64,000 bases of DNA, taken from positions 1 to 64,000 of the forward strand of contig CAVSKI010000001.1 in NCBI GenBank assembly GCA_963728495.1. Direction: 5' to 3'. A program made the translations under genes and the position numbers. This DNA is from JACVRW01 sp963728495 (lineage in GTDB: Bacteria; Actinomycetota; Thermoleophilia; Solirubrobacterales; Thermoleophilaceae). The notes under the pieces were generated by a model, which made no database searches, was not told the origin of the DNA, and was given only the letters and a program-made list of their open reading frames with translations. Shown here in pieces: positions 52,049-60,928 of the stretch. Position 1 is the stretch's first letter; each line of letters begins with the position of its first letter.

Positions 52049-52936
52049 TCAGCCGGCTACGCCGAGCAGCTCGGCCCGCGCCTCGACCGTCTCCACGTCC
52101 TCGCGCTCCTTGAGCAGGAGTCCGAGCGACCGCATCAGCGCATCGGGCCACGCCGCCCCCTCCTTGACGAGCGTGTCGGCCGCCTGGGCCCAGTCGATCG
52201 TCTCCGCGATTCCCGGTGGCTTCAGAAGCTTCTGGGTCCTAACGCTCTGGATCGCCTCGACGAGCGTCGAGGCCGCCGCCTCGTCGAGGCCGGGAGCGTG
52301 GGCGCGCAGAATCATGCGTTCGCGCTCGGCGCCCGGGAAGGGAATCCAGTGGTAGAGGCAACGCCGCTTGAGCGCATCGTGCAGCTCGCGCGTGCGGTTG
52401 GAGGTGAGCACCACGATCGGCGGCTGAACGGCTCGGACCGTGCCCAGCTCGGGAATCGTGATCTGGAACTCGCTCAGGAACTCGAGCAGGAAGGCCTCGA
52501 ACTCGCTGTCCGAGCGGTCGATCTCGTCGATCAGCAGCACCGCACCCTCCTGCGCTCGCAGGGCACCGAGCAGCGGGCGCTCGAGCAGAAAGCGCTCGTC
52601 GTAGAGATCGCCGACCTCGCGTCCCTCCGCCTCGGCCACCCGGATGTGCAGCAGCTGCTTGGGGTAGTCCCACTCGTACAGGGACTGGCTCGCACTCAGT
52701 CCCTCGTAGCACTGCAGGCGGATCAGCTCTCGCCCCAGGACCGAGGACAGCACCTTGGCCACCTCGGTCTTTCCCACCCCCGGCTCTCCCTCCAACACGA
52801 GCGGGCGACCGAGCACCAGAGCGAGGTGGATGGCGGTGAGCAGTCCCTCGTCGGCGAAGTAACGGCGCTCGGCCAGACGGGCCCCCAGCTCGGGCACCGA
52901 GCGGGTGCCCACTCCGGTCGCGTAGGGATGGGCCAT
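52049..52936 (-). CDS. MoxR-family AAA+ ATPase (CoxD-like)
   Basis: 295 residues. Walker A is VLEGEPGVGKTEVAKVLSSV and Walker B is GAVLLIDEIDRSDSEFEAFL. The sensor region is VVLTSNRTRELHDALKRRCL. MoxR proteins of this type act as chaperones maturing molybdenum hydroxylases together with CoxE-type VWA partners (family knowledge). ATG at 52936 starts 4 nt after the stop of the Mo subunit. The CoxE-like gene starts 2 nt after its own stop, so all are one operon. Confidence 0.92.
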   Translation of the reverse strand: MAHPYATGVGTRSVPELGARLAERRYFADEGLLTAIHLALVLGRPLVLEGEPGVGKTEVAKVLSSVLGRELIRLQCYEGLSASQSLYEWDYPKQLLHIRVAEAEGREVGDLYDERFLLERPLLGALRAQEGAVLLIDEIDRSDSEFEAFLLEFLSEFQITIPELGTVRAVQPPIVVLTSNRTRELHDALKRRCLYHWIPFPGAERERMILRAHAPGLDEAAASTLVEAIQSVRTQKLLKPPGIAETIDWAQAADTLVKEGAAWPDALMRSLGLLLKEREDVETVEARAELLGVAG

Positions 52937-52940
52937 CACG

Positions 52941-53951
52941 TCAGCTTCCGGCGGCAGCGAGCTCGTCGAGCCCGCGCAGCACGCGCTCGGGCGTGAAGGG
53001 CATGCTCTCCATGCGCACTCCACAGGCGTCGAAGATCGCGTTGCCGATGGCCGGAATGGGCGCGTTGGCCGTCATCTCCCCGATCCCCTTGGCCCCGAAG
53101 GGCCCGTCGTCCGAGGGTCGCTCGAGGATCACGCTCTGCATGGACGCGATATCGGCGGGCCCGGGCATGAGGTACTCGCTGAAGTCCTGCGGGCCATGGT
53201 CGCGGTCGGGGTAGTAGGGCTCGGTGGACTCGAACAGCGCGTGTGAGATGCCCATCCACGCACCTCCCTCGATCTGCTGTGTGGCCATGGCGGGATTCAG
53301 CGCCCGGCCCACCTCATAGACGTTGTACATCGCCACCACCTCGACCACGCCCGTCTCGTCGTCGACAACGACCTCGGCAACCGTGCAGGCGTGGGCCTGG
53401 CAGGAGTCGGGGTCCATCTCACCCGTCTCGGGCACCGGATCGTTCTTCTCCTTGAGGAAGATGCCGCGACCGGCGATCGTCCGCCCGTGCTTGAAGTGCG
53501 CGGCCAGCGCGAGGTCGACGATGTGGATCTTCTTCTCCTCCGAGCCCTTGAGCTTGATGAACCCCGTGCCGTCGGTCTCGAGATCCCCGGGATCCACCTC
53601 CAGCTCGTCGGCGGCCACATCGAGCATCGCCTCGCGCGCCTCGCGCGCGGCCATCACCACGGCGTTGCCGATCCGGTGCGTCCCGCGGCTCGCGAACGTG
53701 CCCATGCAGTGCGGGCCTGTGTCGGTGTCGGCCGTGTCCACGAGCACGTTCGAGTAGGGCAGTCCAAGTGTCTCTGCCGCGCATTGGGCAGCGATCGTCT
53801 TGATTCCCTGGCCCAGGTCGACCGACGACAGGGTCACGACGAACGTGCCGGTGGTGGTGGAGTGGATGAGGGCCTGCGAGGGATCGCCTCCCAGGTTCAT
53901 GCCGGTCGGATAGTTGACCGAGGCGAAGCCCCGTCCGCGCAACCTAGCCAC
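52941..53951 (-). CDS. Molybdenum hydroxylase, Mo-cofactor subunit, C-terminal half
   Basis: 336 residues equal to the second half of a CoxL/XdhB-type subunit. It has GFASVNYPTGMNLGGDPSQA, VVTLSSVDLGQGIKTIAAQC, TDTGPHCMGTFASRGTHRIG, and near the end DGPFGAKGIGEMTANAPIPA with the catalytic glutamate (GxGE). The GTG start overlaps the end of the N-terminal half by 8 nt in another frame. A split of this size occurs naturally in nicotinate dehydrogenase (NdhL/NdhM), so it may be genuine; a frameshift is the alternative. Confidence 0.8.
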   Translation of the reverse strand: MARLRGRGFASVNYPTGMNLGGDPSQALIHSTTTGTFVVTLSSVDLGQGIKTIAAQCAAETLGLPYSNVLVDTADTDTGPHCMGTFASRGTHRIGNAVVMAAREAREAMLDVAADELEVDPGDLETDGTGFIKLKGSEEKKIHIVDLALAAHFKHGRTIAGRGIFLKEKNDPVPETGEMDPDSCQAHACTVAEVVVDDETGVVEVVAMYNVYEVGRALNPAMATQQIEGGAWMGISHALFESTEPYYPDRDHGPQDFSEYLMPGPADIASMQSVILERPSDDGPFGAKGIGEMTANAPIPAIGNAIFDACGVRMESMPFTPERVLRGLDELAAAGS

Positions 53952-55335
53952 GTGCGTCTCCCCTCGGGCTGGTGGAGGCCAATTCGCGGCAATGGCCGGG
54001 CAGCTCGTGGGCCACCAGGTCCGCCGCGCGCTGGATGACCTCGATCAACGCCGTTCCCTCCGCGCGTTTGCGATGGGCCTTCATGTCGCCGTCACGGTAG
54101 GCGTTCTTGAGTCGCAGCTGCAACGGGTCCATGTCGAGCGCCCGCGCGATCCGGTCGATCTGGGTCTCGAGCGCGAAGTCGGCGATTGTCACGCCGAACC
54201 CGCGCATTGCACTGGAGGGAGTGCGGTTGGTGTAGACGCAGTGCGCATCCACCCACACGTTCGGGATGTTGTACGGCCCGGGCATGTGCGCGGCGGCCTT
54301 GGTCGTGCCGTAGGGGCTGTGCCGCGAGTAGGCCCCGGCGTCGACGTAGAGCGTCACCTTCCGGGCGACGATGCGGCCGTCGTCCATCACCCCGTCCTTG
54401 ATGTAGATGCGCTCCGCCGCCCGCGGCGAGGAGACCTGCATCTCCTCCTGGCGGCTGTAGACGTACTTCACCGGGCGGTTCGTGGCCATCGCCGCGATGC
54501 AGGCGATCGGCTCGACGATCACGTCGACCTTTCCGCCGAAGCCTCCGCCCACCGTGCCGCCGATCAGGCGCAGCTTGTTGAAGGGCGTGTCCAGGATGAG
54601 CGCGGTGTTGTCGAGGGTGAAGAAGCACGCCTGGGTATCCGAGTGGATTCGCAGCCGCCCATCGGGCTGCGGGACGACGATGCAACCCGTGGTTTCCGTG
54701 GGCGCATGCTCGATAGGCGCCGACTGGTAACTCCATTCGAAAACGTGATCCGCCGAAGCGAACGCCGGGTCGACGTCGCCGAATCGAATCCGCCGGCAGT
54801 GATGTCCCTCGTAGGTGAAGTGATTCGTTCCGTGGCGCTCGTTGAGCAACGGCGCGTCGTCGGCGAGGGCCTCCTCCACGTCGAACACCGCGGGCAGCTC
54901 CTCGTAATCCACGCTGATCTTGGCCGCGCCGTTCAGGGCGGCCTGCTCGCTCGAGGCCACCACCGCACAGATCTGCTCGCCCTTGTAGAGCACGCGATCC
55001 TCGGGGAGCACCGGCTCGTCGTCGGGCTCGATGCCGATCAGCTTGAGAATCGTGTACCAGTTGTTCGGCACATCCTCGTGGGTCAGCACCCGGACGACGC
55101 CCGGCACAGCGAGCGCGGCCGACGTGTCCAGGCCCTTGATCAGCGCGTGGTGATGAGTCGAGCGGTGAACCTTCAGGTGCAGAAGGCCGGTCGGGTTGAT
55201 GTCCTCGAAGAACTCGGTGCGACCGGTCACGTGTCCCAGCGCGTCCGCGCGCTGAACCGGCGTGCCGATGACGTCGAAATCTCCGTCGCGCTCGCCGGCG
55301 AAGAAGGAGCGGTCGATTTCCGTGTGCGCCGACAT
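53944..55335 (-). CDS. Molybdenum hydroxylase, Mo-cofactor subunit, N-terminal half
   Basis: 463 residues, the first half of an XdhB/CoxL-type subunit: VIGTPVQRADALGHVTGRTE, LLHLKVHRSTHHHALIKGLD, RLIGGTVGGGFGGKVDVIVE (cofactor loop), NRTPSSAMRGFGVTIADFAL. The AYXCSFR loop of form I CO dehydrogenase is absent, so it should hydroxylate an organic, probably N-heterocyclic, substrate with water as oxygen source. It lies 8 nt after the iron-sulfur subunit gene. Together with the 336-residue ORF it totals about 800 residues, the normal full length. Confidence 0.85.
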   Translation of the reverse strand: MSAHTEIDRSFFAGERDGDFDVIGTPVQRADALGHVTGRTEFFEDINPTGLLHLKVHRSTHHHALIKGLDTSAALAVPGVVRVLTHEDVPNNWYTILKLIGIEPDDEPVLPEDRVLYKGEQICAVVASSEQAALNGAAKISVDYEELPAVFDVEEALADDAPLLNERHGTNHFTYEGHHCRRIRFGDVDPAFASADHVFEWSYQSAPIEHAPTETTGCIVVPQPDGRLRIHSDTQACFFTLDNTALILDTPFNKLRLIGGTVGGGFGGKVDVIVEPIACIAAMATNRPVKYVYSRQEEMQVSSPRAAERIYIKDGVMDDGRIVARKVTLYVDAGAYSRHSPYGTTKAAAHMPGPYNIPNVWVDAHCVYTNRTPSSAMRGFGVTIADFALETQIDRIARALDMDPLQLRLKNAYRDGDMKAHRKRAEGTALIEVIQRAADLVAHELPGHCRELASTSPRGDARG

Positions 55336-55343
55336 CTGGCTCC

Positions 55344-55841
55344 TCAGCTTGGGGATTCGACGGCCGCGCCGCGGCGGCGCGCTGCCGCATCGAGGATCGC
55401 GTTGATGATCAGCTCATAGCCCGTGCAGCGGCACACGTTGCCCGAAATCGCTCTAACTACGTCTTCGCGGCTCGGGTCGGAATTGATCGCCAGCAGTCCT
55501 TCCGCGGCCATGATCATGCCCGAGGTGCAGAAACCGCATTGAGTCGCGAAGCCCTCGAGGAACGCGGCCTGCACCTCGTCGAGCTCCGCATCGTCGCCGC
55601 TAACGCCTTCGAGGGTCTGCACCGACGCGCCGTTGATCGTCTCGACCGGTACCAGGCAGGCCATCACCGGCCGGCCGTCCAGCAACACCGTGCAGGTGCC
55701 GCACGTGCCCTGAGCGCAGCCGCGCTTGGCCGCCGTGAGACCCAGCGTCTCCCGCAGCGTCGTCAGCAGGGTCGTGCCCGGCGGAGCGAGAAACTCGGCC
55801 GGCTCGTCGTTCACCACCAGCTCGATGACGCGGGAAGGCAT
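55344..55841 (-). CDS. Molybdenum hydroxylase, [2Fe-2S] subunit
   Basis: 165 residues. The plant-type cluster ligands are in RGCAQGTCGTCTVLLDGRPV with a fourth Cys 11 residues on. The second cluster is in QCGFCTSGMIMAAEGLL and SGNVCRCTGYELIINAI. It passes electrons from the Mo site to FAD. ATG at 55841 (MPSRVIELVVNDEPAEF) is the natural start, 4 nt after the stop of the FAD-subunit gene; a longer frame upstream overlaps that gene and is rejected. Confidence 0.93.
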   Translation of the reverse strand: MPSRVIELVVNDEPAEFLAPPGTTLLTTLRETLGLTAAKRGCAQGTCGTCTVLLDGRPVMACLVPVETINGASVQTLEGVSGDDAELDEVQAAFLEGFATQCGFCTSGMIMAAEGLLAINSDPSREDVVRAISGNVCRCTGYELIINAILDAAARRRGAAVESPS

Positions 55842-55845
55842 GAAC

Positions 55846-56649
55846 TCAATCGCCCAGCAACGCCCGGCGAACGTGAACGGGTAGGACGCGCTTTCGATAC
55901 CACGCGCTCGCGTAGGCATCGCTGAAGGGCTCCGCGTCGCCGACCGCGGCCGCCGCCGCGGCCTCGATGTTCTCGCGGTCGAACGTCCGGCCCACCAGGG
56001 CGGCCTCGGCGGCGCCCGCTCTCACGGGGGTGCGCCCCACTCCACCCAGGGCCAGCCGGGCCGATGCGACGGTGCCATCGCTCAGCGAAACCACGGCCGC
56101 GACCGTGACGATGGAACCCGAGTTGAGCCGGCGCCGCATGGCCTTCGTGTAGAACCACTCGCCCGGGTTCGGCAGCGGGAAGCGCACGCCGGCCACCAGT
56201 TCCTGCGGCTCGATCCCGCCCTCGAAGAAGTGGGCCACCGAGACGCTGCGACTGCCCTGCGGGCCGGCAACCTGGAGGTCGGCCTCGAGCGCAAGCAGGC
56301 AGACCGCAAAGTCGCCGTAGGGCTGCTCGACGAACAGGTTCCCGCCCACCGTCGCGAGGTTGCGGATCGAAGGCGAAGCAATGGACTCGACCACCGGGTG
56401 CAGGAACGCGAGCCGCTCGTCCTCCCCGATCTGGGCCAGGGTGGTCGCGGCGCCGACCTCGACGATCCCTTCCGATACCGCGATCCCGACCAGCCCCGCC
56501 TGGCGGAGGCTCACGAGCGTCTCCACATCGTGCGCCTGGGTGTTCAAACGCGGCATCACCTCGGTGCCGCCCGCGATCACCAGTCCTCCGTCCCGGAGCG
56601 CGCCGACCGCCTCGGCGACCGACTCTGGAAGTTCGACTGTGGGTGGCAT
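55846..56649 (-). CDS. Molybdenum hydroxylase, FAD-binding subunit
   Basis: 267 residues of the CoxM/XdhC type. The FAD motifs are GLVIAGGTEVMPRLN near residue 25 and SIRNLATVGGNLFVEQPYGD near 100; the C-terminal CO_deh_flav_C domain includes SARLALGGVGRTPVRAGAAE. It is the electron exit of the complex. First gene of the operon FAD, FeS, Mo N-half, Mo C-half, MoxR, CoxE. An inverted repeat sits 17 nt before its ATG. Confidence 0.9.
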   Translation of the reverse strand: MPPTVELPESVAEAVGALRDGGLVIAGGTEVMPRLNTQAHDVETLVSLRQAGLVGIAVSEGIVEVGAATTLAQIGEDERLAFLHPVVESIASPSIRNLATVGGNLFVEQPYGDFAVCLLALEADLQVAGPQGSRSVSVAHFFEGGIEPQELVAGVRFPLPNPGEWFYTKAMRRRLNSGSIVTVAAVVSLSDGTVASARLALGGVGRTPVRAGAAEAALVGRTFDRENIEAAAAAAVGDAEPFSDAYASAWYRKRVLPVHVRRALLGD

Positions 56650-56665
56650 GATCGGGCGCGGGATC

Positions 56666-56677
56666 GTATTCCAATAC
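56666..56677. promoter_or_regulatory. Candidate operator before the Mo-hydroxylase operon
   Basis: GTATT-CC-AATAC, a 5-bp inverted repeat, lies 17 nt upstream of the FAD-subunit ATG. It is AT-rich against the background. No regulator gene is adjacent, so its protein is unknown. Confidence 0.4.
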
Positions 56678-56697
56678 TCAAGGAGCTCGTGAGCTGA
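56677..56697 (+). repeat. Direct repeat, right copy
   Basis: CTCAAGGAGCTCGTGAGCTG plus A, matching 50090-50110 with one mismatch. In this copy it is not part of a recognisable gene. Confidence 0.4.
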
Positions 56698-56768
56698 CGG
56701 GCTATGGCCGAGCGCCCGCCTAGGGGCGGTTTCGCGCCTCGATTGCGGTGGCAGTGGGAGACTGTCCC

Positions 56769-57134
56769 ATGAACCACGACGGAGAGCCGACTGGCGATCT
56801 CGATCTCGCCGCCATCGAGCGCGCGCTCCGAGCCCGCCAGACCGAGCTCCACGATCGCATTGAGCGGCTCGCCCGTCCCCCCGACCGCGGCGCCGGTCTG
56901 CAGTTCGGCAAGCGCATCGGCGACGGCACCGCTGAGGCGGTGAGCCGGCTCACGGACGTGGGCGTAGGACCCAGCCTCGAAACATCCCAAGCGCGGGTGG
57001 ATCGGGCGCTCGAGAAGTTGCGTGAGGGCACTTACGGCTCCTGTGACCGATGCGGCGAGGCGATCTCGAGTGCACGTCTGGGCGCAGCCCCGGATAGCGT
57101 GCTGTGCATCGACTGCGTTCGGAAAGTCCGCTAA
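56769..57134 (+). CDS. TraR/DksA-type zinc-finger protein
   Basis: 121 residues. An N-terminal coiled-coil region (DLAAIERALRARQTELHDRI) is followed by the C4 zinc finger CDRC-X17-CIDC near the C-terminus (GSCDRCGEAISSARLGAAPD). DksA/TraR proteins bind RNA polymerase through the secondary channel; shorter actinobacterial relatives are poorly studied. ATG at 56769 is preferred to the upstream GTG at 56748. It is divergent from the Mo-hydroxylase operon. Confidence 0.87.
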   Translation: MNHDGEPTGDLDLAAIERALRARQTELHDRIERLARPPDRGAGLQFGKRIGDGTAEAVSRLTDVGVGPSLETSQARVDRALEKLREGTYGSCDRCGEAISSARLGAAPDSVLCIDCVRKVR

Positions 57135-57276
57135 GCCCGGGTCGCCGGCTGCCGCGGCGACGCCGATCCGGAAGGACAGCAGCGCGATCCCCGTATCGAA
57201 GGTCGTTCGCCCGCCGGCTCCAGTGGCAACCCGGGCCCCTTGCCGAGGAACAGCCGCAGGCGTGTACGGTGGGGCA

Positions 57277-58308
57277 ATGGCCCTGAGCTTTGGCGTCACG
57301 GTCCTGCCCGACCCGCCCTACCAGCGCATGATTGAGCTGCTCCGGCTCGCCGAGCGCCACGGCTTCGAGTACGGGTGGACCTACGACTCGCACGTGCTGT
57401 GGCAGGAGTCGACCCCGACCCTCGCGCTGGCCGCGGCGGCCACCGAGCGAATCAAGCTCGGGCATATGGTCACGAACCCCGGCACGCGCGACCCCACGGT
57501 CCTGGCCAGCGCGTACGCCACGCTGCAGGACATCTCGAACGGCCGGATGGTGATGGGAATCGGCCGCGGCGACTCCGCGCGGCGCTATATAAACCAGAAG
57601 CCGGTTCCGGTGGCCAAGTTCGAGCGGGCCATCGCAATGATCAAGCCGTTCATGAACGGCGAGAAGGTGGCCTGGAACGACACCGAGCTCGAGCTCGCGT
57701 GGGTGCGCCCGGACCTGCCCCAGATCGAGATGCACGTGGCGGGCTACGGTCCGCGTGTGCTCGGCGTGGCGGGGCGCCTGGGAGACGGCGTGATCATCCA
57801 GCTCGCCGATCCCGACATCATCCAGTGGACCATGGGCACCGCTCGCGCGGCGGCCGAGCAGGCGGGGCGCGACCCGGCGAAGCTCAAGTGCATCGTCTGC
57901 GCGCCGAGCCACATCTCCGAGGACATCGCTGCCGCGCGTGAGCAGGTGCGCTGGTTCCCGGCAATGGTCTCCAACCATGTGCGCGACCTGATCGAGCGCT
58001 ACGGCAGCGACGGGTCGGTGGTGCCCACCGCGCTTACCGACTACGTGCCCGAGCGCACCGGCTACGACTACGACGAGCACTCCCGGGTGGGGGCCAAGCA
58101 CGGCGCGTTCGTGAGCGACGAGATCTGCGATCGCTTCTGCGTGCTCGGAACCCCCGAGCAGGCGGCCGAAAAGCTGACCCTGCTCGAGTCGATCGGGGTC
58201 GACCAGTTCAACATCTACCTGATGACCGACGGCCAGGAGCAGACGCTCGAGACCTACGGCCGCGAGATCATCCCGCGCTTCGCCGGCGTGACCGGAGGTG
58301 CAGCATGA
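57277..58308 (+). CDS. F420-dependent LLM-class oxidoreductase
   Basis: 343 residues of the luciferase-like fold: LLRLAERHGFEYGWTYDSHV, LAAAATERIKLGHMVTNPGT, GRMVMGIGRGDSARRYINQK, VLGVAGRLGDGVIIQLADPD. It resembles the F420-dependent group often found next to hydantoinases. It could oxidise or reduce a C=C or C=N bond of the heterocycle processed downstream. The ATG is preceded by GGTGGGG. It overlaps the hydantoinase gene by 4 nt and is the first gene of that operon. Confidence 0.87.
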   Translation: MALSFGVTVLPDPPYQRMIELLRLAERHGFEYGWTYDSHVLWQESTPTLALAAAATERIKLGHMVTNPGTRDPTVLASAYATLQDISNGRMVMGIGRGDSARRYINQKPVPVAKFERAIAMIKPFMNGEKVAWNDTELELAWVRPDLPQIEMHVAGYGPRVLGVAGRLGDGVIIQLADPDIIQWTMGTARAAAEQAGRDPAKLKCIVCAPSHISEDIAAAREQVRWFPAMVSNHVRDLIERYGSDGSVVPTALTDYVPERTGYDYDEHSRVGAKHGAFVSDEICDRFCVLGTPEQAAEKLTLLESIGVDQFNIYLMTDGQEQTLETYGREIIPRFAGVTGGAA

Positions 58309-59690
58309 GGAAGCTCGTACAAGGCGGTACGGTCGTGACCGCCAACCACTCGTCGGTTGCCGACGTGCTGATCGACGGCGAGGAGATCGTGGCCGTGGGG
58401 TCGCTGGGCGACATCGACGCGGAGGTGATCGACGCCGCCGGCTGCTACGTGCTGCCCGGGCTGATCGACAACCACACGCACATGGCGATGCCGTTCGGCG
58501 GCACCCGCTCGATCGACGACTACGACACGGGTACGCGCGCGGCCGCCGCGGGAGGAACCACCTGCATCGTCGACTTCGTGATTCAGCAGCACCCCGACGG
58601 CCTGCGCTCCTCGCTGGAGGAATGGCGCGACCGGGCCGCCGGCGCGGCGCACGTCGACTACGGCTTCCACATGGCGATCACCCAAGCCGACGAGGGCACC
58701 TTCGCCGACATGGAGCCGATGGTCGCCGAGGGCATCTGCACCTTCAAGGTCTTCCTGGCCTACCGCGGCGTGCTGATGGTCACCGACGACCTGTTCCTGC
58801 GCGTCCTCGAGTACACGCGCGACCTGGGCGCGCTCACCATGGTCCACGCCGAGAACGGCTGGGCCATCGACGTGCTCGTGGAGCGTGCGCTTGCCGCGGG
58901 CCAGACCGACCCCATCCACCACGCGCATACCCGCCCGGAGGCGCTCGAGGCCGAGGCGACACATCGCTCGGTGCGCCTCGCGGAGCTCGCAGGCGCCGGC
59001 GTCTACATCGTGCACGTGACCTGCGGCCTGGCCGCCGACGAGATCGCGGCCGGCCAGGCGCGCGGCGTGGCCGTGTCCGGAGAGACCTGCCTGCAGTACC
59101 TGACCAACACCGTCGACGACCTGGAGCGGCCGGACTTCGAGGGAGCCCGCTACGTGTGCTCGCCGCCTCTGCGCGAAGCCCACAACCAGGAGCTGCTGTG
59201 GGGGGCGCTTGACCGCGGAGTGCTGGAGAGCGTGTCCACCGACCACTGTCCCTTCAACAGCGAGCAGAAGGCGCTCGGGCGCAACGACTTCTCGAAGATC
59301 CCCAACGGGCTGGCGATGATCCAGCACCGGCTGGTGAAGCTGTGGGATCTGGGCGTGGAGAGCGGCCGGATCACGGCCGAGGAGCTGGTCGACATGACCT
59401 CGACCGCGATCGCCCGCCGCTTCGGCCTGGCACGCAAGGGCGCGGTCGCCGCCGGCAAGGACGCCGACCTCGTGGTCTTCGACCCGGCCACCCCGTTCGA
59501 GTTCTCAACGCGGACGTCGCATATGAACGTCGACTACGACCTCTTCGAGGGCCAGCGATCCACAGGCAGCGTGCGCCACACGCTGTGCCGCGGGGAGATG
59601 GTCTACGACCGGGGTGAGATCCTCACCCAGCCCGGCCACGGCCGCTTCGTGGCGCGGTCACTGGGCGCGCGGGCCGCAGTGGCCCCGTGA
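58305..59690 (+). CDS. hydA: Dihydropyrimidinase / hydantoinase
   Basis: 461 residues, a cyclic amidohydrolase. Metal ligands are visible as HTH in LPGLIDNHTHMAMPFGGTRS. The bridging Lys is in CTFKVFLAYRGVLM, followed by HAENG, VHVTCGL, and the Asp in VSTDHCPFNSEQKALGRNDF. It opens hydantoin or dihydropyrimidine rings to N-carbamoyl amino acids. It overlaps its neighbours by 4 nt on both sides, so product transfer to the downstream carbamoyl hydrolase is the obvious reading. Confidence 0.93.
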   Translation: MRKLVQGGTVVTANHSSVADVLIDGEEIVAVGSLGDIDAEVIDAAGCYVLPGLIDNHTHMAMPFGGTRSIDDYDTGTRAAAAGGTTCIVDFVIQQHPDGLRSSLEEWRDRAAGAAHVDYGFHMAITQADEGTFADMEPMVAEGICTFKVFLAYRGVLMVTDDLFLRVLEYTRDLGALTMVHAENGWAIDVLVERALAAGQTDPIHHAHTRPEALEAEATHRSVRLAELAGAGVYIVHVTCGLAADEIAAGQARGVAVSGETCLQYLTNTVDDLERPDFEGARYVCSPPLREAHNQELLWGALDRGVLESVSTDHCPFNSEQKALGRNDFSKIPNGLAMIQHRLVKLWDLGVESGRITAEELVDMTSTAIARRFGLARKGAVAAGKDADLVVFDPATPFEFSTRTSHMNVDYDLFEGQRSTGSVRHTLCRGEMVYDRGEILTQPGHGRFVARSLGARAAVAP

Positions 59691-60928
59691 AGGCCGACCG
59701 CGTACTCGAGGATTTGCGTGAGCTCGCGCGCCTGACCGGCGGCCCCGACGGCGCGCGGCGGGTGTGCTGGACCGATGAGTGGTCGCGCGCGCGTGAGTAC
59801 GAGCGCTCGCGACTCGACGAACTGCCGGTGGAGGTCACGGTCGACGCCGCGGGCAACCTCTGGGCCGACCTCCCGGGCGAGCAGGAGGGCTTCGTGATCG
59901 TTGGGTCTCACGTGGATTCGGTGCCCGCCGGCGGATGGCTGGACGGCGCGCTCGGAGTGTTCGCCGCGGTCGAGGCGCTGCGCTCGCAGGCCGAGAATGG
60001 GCGGCCCCCCGTCGGACTGCGGCTCGTGGACTGGGCCGACGAGGAGGGGGCGCGCTTCGGGCGCAGCCTGTTCGGCTCGTCGGCCTGCGCGGGCACGCTC
60101 GAGCTGGACGAGGTGCGTGACCTGCGCGACCGCGATGGCGAGCGCCTCGAGGACGTGGTCGGCCGCTACGACGTGGACTTGGAGACTGCGCACGAGTCGA
60201 ACGCCCAGCTCCAGGGGGCCTGTGCCTATCTCGAGCTGCACATCGAGCAGGGACCGGTGCTCGAGAGCCGTGGGGAGCCGGCCGCCACCGTGCTCGGTAC
60301 CTGTGGAGTCGAGCGCCACGTGGGCGTGTTCACCGGCCAGGCGGCACACGCCGGCGCCACCCCGATGGGCCTGCGCCGCGATAGCTTCGCCGCCACCGCC
60401 CAGGCCGCGCTCGAGATCCGGGAGGTCGGCTTTCGCCACGACGGCGTCTGCACGGTGGGCGGCGCCACGAGCGAACCCGGAGTGGTCACGGCGATCGCCG
60501 GGCGCACCGAGATGCTGCTCGACCAGCGCCACCTCGATCCCGGCGAGCTCGCGGCAATGCTGGCCGAGGCTCGAGAGGCCTGCGAGCGGGCCGCCGCGGA
60601 CCAGGGCTGCGAGGTCGAGCTGCGACACGTCTGGTCGATCCCTCCCATCCCCTTCGACGACCGGCTGATCGAGCTGGCCCGCGAGGCGGTGACGGCGGCG
60701 GGGGGCCAGAACACGGCGATCCCGAGCGGGCCGCTGCACGACGCCGCCGAGATGGCGCGGCTGCTCCCCACGGTCATGATCTTCTCCTCCTCCTCGCCGC
60801 CGGTTTCGCACACCAAGGAGGAGGACACCCCGGAGGACGACCTGCGTGTGGCCATCGAGGCCTACGGCCGCACGGTGCAGGGCACACTGGAGCTCGCCGC
60901 CGCGGGTGACCTGCCTTCGCGCGCGTGA
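59687..60928 (+). CDS. hyuC: Zn-dependent N-carbamoyl amino acid / allantoate amidohydrolase (M20 family)
   Basis: 413 residues. Metal-site segments are VIVGSHVDSVPAGGWLDGAL, DWADEEGARFGRSLFGSSAC and ELHIEQGPVLESRGEPAATV. The dimer and substrate segment is VGVFTGQAAHAGATPMGLRR. It hydrolyses an N-carbamoyl or ureido group, releasing ammonia and carbon dioxide, and logically follows the hydantoinase. GTG start overlapping the upstream stop (GTGA). Confidence 0.9.
   Translation: MKADRVLEDLRELARLTGGPDGARRVCWTDEWSRAREYERSRLDELPVEVTVDAAGNLWADLPGEQEGFVIVGSHVDSVPAGGWLDGALGVFAAVEALRSQAENGRPPVGLRLVDWADEEGARFGRSLFGSSACAGTLELDEVRDLRDRDGERLEDVVGRYDVDLETAHESNAQLQGACAYLELHIEQGPVLESRGEPAATVLGTCGVERHVGVFTGQAAHAGATPMGLRRDSFAATAQAALEIREVGFRHDGVCTVGGATSEPGVVTAIAGRTEMLLDQRHLDPGELAAMLAEAREACERAAADQGCEVELRHVWSIPPIPFDDRLIELAREAVTAAGGQNTAIPSGPLHDAAEMARLLPTVMIFSSSSPPVSHTKEEDTPEDDLRVAIEAYGRTVQGTLELAAAGDLPSRA

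Noticed and set aside
53944..55335. Form I carbon monoxide dehydrogenase
   Set aside because: The diagnostic AYXCSFR active-site loop is missing; MoxR and CoxE partners also accompany other Mo hydroxylases.
53914..55419. 501-codon plus-strand frame opposite the Mo subunit
   Set aside because: Antisense shadow; the minus strand encodes a conserved hydroxylase subunit.
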